Shown here: piece after piece, positions 7,301 to 12,547 of the stretch
Numbering within the stretch: position 1 is the first letter of the stretch
How the letters are laid out: every line of letters starts with the position of its first letter
NCBI GenBank assembly: GCA_002414205.1
Contig: DHYQ01000061.1
Location: forward strand, 2,416 to 14,962
Source: Gallionellaceae bacterium UBA5126
GTDB taxonomy: Bacteria > Pseudomonadota > Gammaproteobacteria > Burkholderiales > Gallionellaceae
Length of the DNA stretch: 12,547 bases
Direction of reading: 5' to 3'
Notes under the pieces: model-generated
Told to the model about the DNA's origin: nothing
Database searches by the model: none
Seen by the model: only the letters and a program-made list of their open reading frames with translations
Translations under genes and position numbers: made by a program

Positions 7301-7358
7301 GTGGAAAAAGGGCGAGCAGCGGCATGGGCGATACGGCACCCGCGTTTCCCTGCGAATG

Positions 7359-8672
7359 TTAAGCAGTCCGGTAGCGGGGTCGCTTCACGGCAATTTCTTC
7401 GTCGAAAAATTCGCGGAAGGTAATGACGTTGGATTTGTCCTTGTAGCAAGTTTCCTTCGATTTTTTGAGGGATTCGGGGACGACAAGATGAATATCTTGC
7501 CGGTTCATGTCGTCAATCGCATCCGCCGAAACGCGATCATCGACCGTTGCCAGAAACAAGGCGCAGTTGAATTTTTCCATGGCCACTTGCTTCCAGCGCT
7601 CGCGCAGTGTGGTTTTGGCCGAAAGCACCATCGCATCCTCGAAGGTTCTGTTTTCGGTTTTCAAGACCACCAGGCTGGGCAAAACAAAATCGGGACGGCG
7701 ACCACCTGTTACGGCCTGTTCTTCAAAGGCAATTCGACCATCGCGCAATAGCCTTGCGATATGTTGCTCAAAAGAGCGTCCTGCCCGCGATTTACGGTGT
7801 TGGCTGGCACTCAGAAAGGTGGCATCCAAATCACCAAAACCTCGCACGACGGATGAAACAATATCGCCCCCACCGCTGGTAATAATTCGGATCACCTCAG
7901 CGGCTCGGAAACGTCGTTCTGCACGTTTGTAGAGCGAATACTCAATGTCTCTGCTGATTTTCATAATGGCATCGCCAGGGTTTTCCACTTGATATGGACT
8001 TAAATCACCGAGATGGTTTTGCCCCAGGAAAAATTCTTGAGCTTCTGCTGCCAACAATTCAGGTGCTGGCATCTTTGAAACCGATGAGATGAATGCCGCC
8101 AACGTCCCAGTTTTCAGGGCATGACTCAATTCATCAATGAGTTGTTCTGTTTCATCTTTTTGGACTTTTAGCGCATCCGATGGATTGAATAATCCATAGT
8201 GAAAATCTGCCCCAAGATCAAACATGGCCTCGATTAACTCGACCTCCTCGAAGGCCGAGTCAATCACCACAAACCAATGGAAAACATCGTCTATTGGTTC
8301 TCGCAATACACCACCCACCAATAATGATGCAGGAGTGAGTCCGGCAAACTCATCCTTCGGAACGCCGGTAAAGTGCATTTCCGGCCCCTTGTTGGAATAG
8401 TGCTTCAAATTGGAAGTCTTGACCTCTCCCGTCGCAAGCCACAGGGTTTTGAGTTGGGTTTCAAAAATATGCGGTTTCTTGAGGTTTACATTTTTTAGTT
8501 GTGGAAAGAAATCCGATTCTCGAATCAGGCGAGGAATATACACCCCGTTCTGATGCCCATTTTCAGCGCCATCAGCCCAGCCGCAGTCATTCCTTGAAAG
8601 TTTCTTTATCAATAGTTGGCGGCTTTTCCCAAGCCACTGTTGAATGTCATTCCACTGATTCGCAAACGTCAT
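7359..8672 (-). CDS. EcoRII-family type IIE restriction endonuclease
   Basis: This 437-residue protein is homologous to EcoRII over its whole length. The N-terminal effector-DNA domain has KKLSRNDCG and GHQNGVYIP (23-48), like EcoRII KRLSANDTG and GHQVGLYIP. The C-terminal catalytic domain has RKSRAGRSFE at 293-302, PDFVLPS at 327-333 and SAKTTLRERW at 351-360. The PD...K fold residues are D328 and K353, with R359 spaced as K324/R330 in EcoRII. EcoRII cuts CCWGG and needs a second site as allosteric effector; the linked Dcm-type methylase suggests the same target here. The start overlaps the vsr stop (ATGA) and has a GGGGGA ribosome site. It is the last gene of the operon and visibly more AT-rich than the methylase. 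The exact specificity is inferred, since relatives can recognise CCNGG or similar sites. Confidence 0.9.
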   Translation of the reverse strand: MTFANQWNDIQQWLGKSRQLLIKKLSRNDCGWADGAENGHQNGVYIPRLIRESDFFPQLKNVNLKKPHIFETQLKTLWLATGEVKTSNLKHYSNKGPEMHFTGVPKDEFAGLTPASLLVGGVLREPIDDVFHWFVVIDSAFEEVELIEAMFDLGADFHYGLFNPSDALKVQKDETEQLIDELSHALKTGTLAAFISSVSKMPAPELLAAEAQEFFLGQNHLGDLSPYQVENPGDAIMKISRDIEYSLYKRAERRFRAAEVIRIITSGGGDIVSSVVRGFGDLDATFLSASQHRKSRAGRSFEQHIARLLRDGRIAFEEQAVTGGRRPDFVLPSLVVLKTENRTFEDAMVLSAKTTLRERWKQVAMEKFNCALFLATVDDRVSADAIDDMNRQDIHLVVPESLKKSKETCYKDKSNVITFREFFDEEIAVKRPRYRTA

Positions 8673-9088
8673 CGAAGTCCCCCGATTATTTCCGCATAGA
8701 GAGAGGCCAAGCGAGCCTCTCCATCACGCAACTCACATTCCCATACAACAAAAACGCGCCAACCAAGCCCTCTCAATGCAGCAATTTGGTAAGCATCCCG
8801 GACAACATTGTCGGAAAGTTTATTCCTCCAAAAATCCTTTTGGCTACTTGGAGTTGTCGCGTATTTACAGCCAGCATGCTGGTGCCAAAAACAACCATGA
8901 ACAAAAACAACCGCCTTGTATTTTGGAAAAACCAAGTCCGGTTTTCCCGGCAATTCTTTTGCATGCAGCCTGTAGCGCAGCCCGTGACCGTGCAGATACT
9001 TTCTAACCAAAAGCTCTGGTTTGGTATTTTTGCCCTTTATTCCGGCCATCATCCGGCTGCGAGTCGCCTTGTCAACGACATCGACCAT
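8669..9088 (-). CDS. vsr: Very short patch repair endonuclease Vsr
   Basis: This 139-residue T:G mismatch endonuclease nicks DNA next to the thymine produced when 5-methylcytosine in a Dcm/EcoRII site deaminates, which starts repair. The catalytic residues fall at the same numbers as in E. coli Vsr: D51 in GKPDLVFP, and H64 and H69 in FVHGCFWHQH. C66, H71, C74 and C118 are placed to bind the structural zinc. The N-terminal RSRMMAGIKGKNTKPELLVRK segment is highly typical. The stop of the upstream small gene and this start share one base, and its own stop overlaps the restriction gene, so it is embedded in the operon. Its role is to limit C-to-T mutation caused by the linked methylase. Confidence 0.95.
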   Translation of the reverse strand: MVDVVDKATRSRMMAGIKGKNTKPELLVRKYLHGHGLRYRLHAKELPGKPDLVFPKYKAVVFVHGCFWHQHAGCKYATTPSSQKDFWRNKLSDNVVRDAYQIAALRGLGWRVFVVWECELRDGEARLASLYAEIIGGLR

Positions 9089-9369
9089 CAGGCATCCAGT
9101 TGATTGCCAAAGGTATTCATGAAGATGGGGTAGGCTGCTTCAATCACGGTATCGTGCCCCAGATTTTCCTCAAGCTCATTCAGCAAGAAGCGCAACTCGG
9201 TCACTTCACTGTCTGTAAAAGTCTTCGCGCCATTTGCGCCATTCACAATATCGGCGGGGTCGTCTTCGGGATGGAAAAGCAGTTTGCTGCATTGCATTTC
9301 GGAAAACCACAACAAGGCTCCGTCAAAAGTGGTGTCACGAAGTTTTGGGATGCGGGATTGGGTGTGCAT
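9088..9369 (-). CDS. Small acidic protein of unknown function in the restriction operon
   Basis: This 93-residue protein does not match any family whose function I know. It is strongly acidic (about 16 Asp/Glu against 6 Lys/Arg). Features are SRIPKLRDTTFDG near the N-terminus, an aromatic LLWFSEM, LLFHPEDDPADIVNG in the middle, a predicted helical SEVTELRFLLNELEENLG, and an AAYPIFMNTFGNQLDA end. There is no signal peptide or membrane helix. The ATG has an AAGGGA ribosome site about ten bases upstream, lies 10 bp after the methylase stop, and its stop shares a base with the vsr start, so it is real and coupled. Possible roles include modulating the endonuclease, the methylase or Vsr, or a cargo function unrelated to modification; none is supported directly. 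Confidence 0.85.
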   Translation of the reverse strand: MHTQSRIPKLRDTTFDGALLWFSEMQCSKLLFHPEDDPADIVNGANGAKTFTDSEVTELRFLLNELEENLGHDTVIEAAYPIFMNTFGNQLDA

Positions 9370-9379
9370 GATTTTTCCC

Positions 9380-10657
9380 TTAGGCGGTTGCGTAACGAAG
9401 AGGAAGTTCGGGTTCCAGGGTATCAGTTTCCAGCAGTGGCTGCATCAACTTTGCCACATGCGCCATGACATCAACGACGACAGAGTTTCCAAATTGCCGG
9501 TACGCCCGCGTATCCGACACCGGAATCCTGAAAGTGTCCGGGAAGCCCATCAGACGGGCGCATTCTCGCGGGGTCAGGCGGCGCGGGTTTTTGCCTTCGC
9601 CTTGATACACCAGAATTTCCGAGCCGTCCTTGTGGTAGCGGGCGGACAGGGTGCGGGCGATGTTGTCCGGCGTCACCAGCCCGAAGCCGAAGCCATTGCC
9701 TTTGGCGCGGTGCTTTTCGGCGTAGTTTTGCAAGTACTGCCACAGCTTGTCGGTCAGGGTGTATTTGTCCGGCACGCGCTGATTCTGGTGGTCAAAAAAG
9801 CGACCTTCGTCCCACGCCAGCACCGGCTCGCTGCCGTCGGCGCGGTGCAGGATTTCCTTCAGCTTGATTTGTCCCTTGGGGCGCAGCGGGAGGGCGTCAA
9901 AATCAAACGCCACCGGTTCGCGGAAGCCGACAATCAGGATGCGTTCGCGGTGCTGGGGCGTGAAGTGCGCGCCGTCGATGACACGGTAGTAAATGTGGTA
10001 GCCGAGTTCGTTGGTCAGGGTGCGACGAATCACGTCGAAGGTGCGCCCCTTGTCGTGCGAGACCAGATTCTTGACGTTTTCCAGCAGAAAGGCGCGGGGA
10101 CGTTTGGCGTCGATGATGCGCGCCACGTCAAAAAATAACGTGCCCTGTGTTTCGCAGGCAAAGCCATGCGCCCGGCCCAGCGCGTTCTTTTTGGACACCC
10201 CGGCAATCGAAAACGGCTGGCAGGGAAAGCCCGCCAGCAAAACGTCGTGGTCGGGGATGCTGGCAACGTCCACCTGTGTGATGTCTCCGGCGATGCTGTG
10301 CCCGTCGCGGAAGTTTTCGGCATAGGTTTTTTGCGCGTAGCTGTCCCATTCGCTGGTAAACACGCAGCGCCCGCCGACCTCCTCGAAGGCTTGGCGGATG
10401 CCGCCGATACCGGCAAACAGGTCGATAAAGTCAAAACTGCGCGCCGCTTGTTCTGGTTCCGGCAGCGGCAACAACATTTGCAGGGCATGCGCCGCGTAGG
10501 GCATGGGGCTGTTTTCGCGGATTTCCCAGCGCCGGATGGTTCTGACGGACACGTTCAGGCGCTTGGCGATTTCAGCCTGCGTGTAATGTTTTCTGGCGGC
10601 AGCCAGATATTCGAGCGCTTTGTCTTGGTCGCTGACCAAGGTTAAGGTGGCATTCAT
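9380..10657 (-). CDS. dcm: Dcm/M.EcoRII-type DNA (cytosine-5) methyltransferase with N-terminal HTH
   Basis: This 425-residue methyltransferase transfers a methyl group from S-adenosylmethionine to C5 of cytosine. It is probably specific for the inner C of CCWGG, given its close similarity to Dcm/M.EcoRII and its linkage to an EcoRII-like nuclease. Motifs are I (DLFAGIGG, 79-86), IV with catalytic C146 in [10 protein letters not shown] (ENVKNL, 193-198), VIII ([11 protein letters not shown], 235-245), IX ([14 protein letters not shown], 360-373) and X (RQFGNSVVV, 387-395). [16 protein letters not shown] and GNGFGFG are Dcm-like. The first 60 residues hold a helix-turn-helix ([20 protein letters not shown], 25-44). 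In M.EcoRII and M.SsoII this extension represses transcription from their own promoters. It is first in a four-gene operon, with an AGAGG ribosome site and an inverted repeat over its promoter. Confidence 0.95.
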   Translation of the reverse strand: MNATLTLVSDQDKALEYLAAARKHYTQAEIAKRLNVSVRTIRRWEIRENSPMPYAAHALQMLLPLPEPEQAARSFDFIDLFAGIGGIRQAFEEVGGRCVFTSEWDSYAQKTYAENFRDGHSIAGDITQVDVASIPDHDVLLAGFPCQPFSIAGVSKKNALGRAHGFACETQGTLFFDVARIIDAKRPRAFLLENVKNLVSHDKGRTFDVIRRTLTNELGYHIYYRVIDGAHFTPQHRERILIVGFREPVAFDFDALPLRPKGQIKLKEILHRADGSEPVLAWDEGRFFDHQNQRVPDKYTLTDKLWQYLQNYAEKHRAKGNGFGFGLVTPDNIARTLSARYHKDGSEILVYQGEGKNPRRLTPRECARLMGFPDTFRIPVSDTRAYRQFGNSVVVDVMAHVAKLMQPLLETDTLEPELPLRYATA

Positions 10658-10744
10658 GGCTTTTCATCCTCTGGGTATTTTTGCGGACGTTATGTCATTA
10701 TAAAAACCCAGTCAAGCCAAAATTACTGCGTCGGAATGATTGTT
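10658..10744 (-). promoter_or_regulatory. Promoter and candidate autoregulatory operator of the restriction operon
   Basis: On the minus strand a perfect TATAAT (RC of 10697-10702) and a TTGACT (RC of 10710-10715) lie 40-60 bp before the methylase ATG. They are not optimally spaced with each other; TTGACT is 17 bp from a weaker TAACGT (RC of 10687-10692). Inverted-repeat arms CTGGGTATTTTT (10671-10682) and AAAAACCCAG (10702-10711), differing by one bulged base, bracket this -10 region. An HTH-bearing methylase bound here could repress its own operon. The binding is inference. Confidence 0.5.
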
Positions 10745-12031
10745 TCAGCCCTGAGCGGCGCGCAGCAACGTCAACATCGCCCCAGCCTTATCCAGCGTTT
10801 CCTGATATTCCGCTGCGCAGTCGGAGTCGGCGACCAGGCCGCCACCGGCCCAGGCGCAGATTTCGCCCCGGCGGTAGAGCAGGGTGCGGATGACGATGTT
10901 GCTGTCCATCTGGCCGTCCCAGCCGAGGTAGGCGATGCTGCCGCAGTACAGTTCACGCGGGTGTGGTTCCAGTTCGGCGATGATTTGCATGGCGCGTCGT
11001 TTGGGTGCGCCGGTGATGGAGCCGCCGGGGAAGCTGGCGTGCAGCACGTCCAGCGCGTGCCGTCCGGGGCGGAGTTGGCCGGTGATGGTGCTGACCAGAT
11101 GGTGCACCTGGGCGAAACTTTCCACCGCGAACAGGCTGGGCACGCGCACGCTGTGGCAGTGCTGGCTGAGGTCGTTGCGCAGCAAATCGACAATCATCAG
11201 GTTTTCGGCGCGATCCTTGGGATGCTGGCACAGGTCGGTGATTTGCGCGGCGTCGGCGGCGGGGTCAGGCAGGCGGCGGCGTGTGCCTTTAATCGGTTTG
11301 GTTTCCACTGCGCCATTCTCCACGCGCAAAAAGCGCTCCGGCGAGGCGCACAGCACTTGCAGGCCGGGGAAATTGAGGTAGGCAGAAAACGGCGCGGGAC
11401 TGAGTTGGCGCAGGTGCAGGTACGCGCCAAAGGCGTCGCCGGAAGCCGGGGCGCTGAAGCGTTGCGCCAGATTGATTTGGTAGCAGTCTCCGGCGTGCAA
11501 ATAGTCCTGCACGCGGGCAAAGGCGGCGGCGTAGCTGGCCGGGGTGAAATTGGCCTGCGGTGCGGCGTGTACGCGCAAGGTGTTGGCGGGCAGCGTGGGC
11601 GGATTTTGCAGGCGGGCCAAGATGGCGGGCAGTTGCGCGGCGGTGTCCGGGTGGCGCAGCCGCGAGACCAGGCGGGTTTGTTGCTGCTGGTGATCGACCA
11701 GCACCGCCCAGTCATACAGCCCCAGCGTGGCGTCGCCGTCGTAGCCCCAGTAGCCCAGCAAACCGCCCGCAAACGGCACGTCCGGCAGCGGCGGCAATTC
11801 ATCGCCCAGCGCGGCGCGCAATGCCGCAAAGGCATCGGCGTCGGCTTGGGCAAAGTGCAGCACCCGCAGCGGCGCGGCCACCAAAATGTCGTAGCGCCCG
11901 CGCCCAGCGCTGTCCAGCCAGACCGCGTGCGGCAAATCTACCAGCGCGGCAAAATACGGCGCGGCGTCGGGCAGATACGGCAGGGGATGGGCGAAGAAAT
12001 CCATGGATAATGTCGGCGCAAAGGCGCGCAT
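10745..12031 (-). CDS. pabB: Aminodeoxychorismate synthase component I
   Basis: This 428-residue protein is the chorismate-binding subunit that, with glutamine amidotransferase PabA, makes 4-amino-4-deoxychorismate for p-aminobenzoate and folate. The chorismate-binding domain carries KPIKGTRRR at 245-253, MIVDLLRNDLS at 279-289, SFPGGSITGAPKRRAM at 333-348, CGSIAYLGWDG at 363-373 and AWAGGGLVADS at 393-403. Lys248 in PIKGT is the nucleophile diagnostic of PabB; anthranilate synthase TrpE has PIAGT. There is no fused amidotransferase or lyase domain. The start is uncertain: ATG at 12031 leaves only 20 bp to divergent tag, while ATG at 12004 (residue 10, MDFFAH) also fits homologues; neither has a clear ribosome site. 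Its stop lies 87 bp upstream of the methylase start, on the same strand. Confidence 0.92.
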   Translation of the reverse strand: MRAFAPTLSMDFFAHPLPYLPDAAPYFAALVDLPHAVWLDSAGRGRYDILVAAPLRVLHFAQADADAFAALRAALGDELPPLPDVPFAGGLLGYWGYDGDATLGLYDWAVLVDHQQQQTRLVSRLRHPDTAAQLPAILARLQNPPTLPANTLRVHAAPQANFTPASYAAAFARVQDYLHAGDCYQINLAQRFSAPASGDAFGAYLHLRQLSPAPFSAYLNFPGLQVLCASPERFLRVENGAVETKPIKGTRRRLPDPAADAAQITDLCQHPKDRAENLMIVDLLRNDLSQHCHSVRVPSLFAVESFAQVHHLVSTITGQLRPGRHALDVLHASFPGGSITGAPKRRAMQIIAELEPHPRELYCGSIAYLGWDGQMDSNIVIRTLLYRRGEICAWAGGGLVADSDCAAEYQETLDKAGAMLTLLRAAQG

Positions 12032-12051
12032 GCTAACAAAGGAGACCTTCG

Positions 12052-12547
12052 ATGACTACCCGCTGCCCCTGGGCCGGTGACGACCCGCTGTACCAACGCT
12101 ACCACGACGAGGAATGGGGCGTGCCGCAACATGACGACCGTCGTTTGTTCGAGTTCCTGATTCTGGAAGGCGCGCAGGCCGGTTTGAGCTGGATCACCAT
12201 CCTGCGCAAACGCGAAAACTATCGCGCCGCGCTGGATGATTTCGACCCGCAACGCATGGCACTGTACGACGCGGACAAGCTGGAAGCGCTGCGGCAAAAC
12301 CCCGGCATCGTGCGCAACCGCCTGAAAATCGCCTCGCTGGTGCTGAACGCCCGCGCCTTTCTGGCCATTCAGCGCGAACACGGTAGCTTTGATCGCTTCG
12401 TGTGGTCGTTTGTTGGCGGACAACCCAAGGTAAATGCCTGGCAGACGATGGCCGAAGTCCCCGCCCGCACGGCGGAATCCGACGCCATGAGCCGCGCTCT
12501 GCAAACCTATGGCGGCAAATTCGTCGGCTCAACGATTTGCTACGCCT
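12052..12547 (+). CDS. tag: DNA-3-methyladenine glycosylase I (3' end outside the window)
   Basis: The visible 165 residues cover most of Tag, a base-excision repair enzyme that removes N3-methyladenine from DNA. It starts MTTRCPWAGDDPLYQRYHDEEWG; C5 and H18 correspond to the zinc ligands C4 and H17 of E. coli Tag. E39 in LILEGAQAGLSW matches catalytic-pocket Glu38, and W47 matches Trp46. KRENYRAALDDFDP and VNAW are also typical. The frame is open to the window edge at GSTICYA, where the family has roughly 20 more residues including the second zinc pair. A strong AAAGGAG ribosome site lies 7 bp before the ATG. It is divergent from pabB, so its promoter must overlap the beginning of that gene. 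Confidence 0.95.
   Translation, partial: MTTRCPWAGDDPLYQRYHDEEWGVPQHDDRRLFEFLILEGAQAGLSWITILRKRENYRAALDDFDPQRMALYDADKLEALRQNPGIVRNRLKIASLVLNARAFLAIQREHGSFDRFVWSFVGGQPKVNAWQTMAEVPARTAESDAMSRALQTYGGKFVGSTICYA

Noticed and set aside
7111..7362. Plus-strand small open frames over the gap after cysB
   Set aside because: They cover the DUF3683 relic and leader repeat in the wrong strand and have no ribosome site or motif.
9284..10138. Plus-strand open frame opposite the methylase gene
   Set aside because: It overlaps the methylase, which carries all conserved C5-methyltransferase motifs. No ribosome site or family similarity supports the antisense frame.
10736..12010. Long plus-strand open frame of 424 codons
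   Set aside because: It is antisense to pabB, whose motifs are complete. The frame is a by-product of high-GC codon usage, and its translation is low-complexity and unlike any known family.
10745..12031. Anthranilate synthase component I (TrpE) as the alternative to PabB
   Set aside because: The PIKGT lysine is diagnostic of PabB, while TrpE has alanine there. No trpG or trpD is nearby.
1..12547. CRISPR array, tRNA or rRNA gene
   Set aside because: No regularly spaced short repeats, cloverleaf-like sequence or rRNA-like stretch was found; the repeats present are a two-copy direct repeat and one palindromic element.

Overview
The window is a stretch of proteobacterial chromosome with moderately high GC, most likely from a betaproteobacterium and perhaps Neisseriales-like. 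The reasons are the DUF3683-type oxidoreductase start at the left edge, the CysB protein sequence and the sbp / cysT-cysW-cysA-cysB layout. The taxonomic call is inference from remembered family sequences, not a search.

Layout from left to right. Positions 1-77 (-) hold the first codons of a DUF3683 FAD/Fe-S oxidoreductase. Positions 211-1985 (-) hold two tandem paralogous proteins with eroded, probably catalytically dead EAL domains. A 142-bp MITE-like palindrome (2026-2167) with perfect 17-bp ends and a TAA target duplication sits exactly at the stop codon of sbp. sbp (2167-3162, -) and cysTWAB (3456-7107, +) diverge from a shared control region that carries two near-identical 21-bp boxes, which are candidate CysB sites. 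Together they encode a complete sulfate/thiosulfate ABC importer (periplasmic binder, two permeases, ATPase) and its LysR-type regulator.

After cysB, 7120-7300 is a relic of the DUF3683 locus. It joins a 76-bp copy of the upstream leader (70/76 identical to 94-169) directly to an internal coding fragment. The 7.1 kb between the two leader copies (EAL pair plus sulfate regulon) is therefore bracketed by direct repeats.

Positions 7359-10657 (-) form a compact four-gene operon, read from right to left. It encodes an EcoRII/Dcm-family cytosine-5 methyltransferase with an N-terminal HTH, a small acidic unknown protein, the Vsr T:G mismatch endonuclease, and a full-length EcoRII-like type IIE restriction endonuclease. 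The predicted target is CCWGG, and Vsr would repair deamination at the methylated C. An inverted repeat over the methyltransferase promoter is a candidate autoregulatory operator. The three downstream genes look more AT-rich than the methyltransferase and the flanking chromosome, which suggests acquisition.

Positions 10745-12031 (-) encode aminodeoxychorismate synthase component I (pabB, folate pathway). It is head-to-head with tag (12052 to the window end, +), which encodes 3-methyladenine DNA glycosylase I and is cut by the window edge close to its C-terminus.

No tRNA, rRNA, CRISPR array or intact transposase gene was seen. The clearest unexplained items are the small acidic gene in the restriction operon, the degenerate EAL pair, the DUF3683 relic with its duplicated leader, and the MITE at the sbp stop codon.
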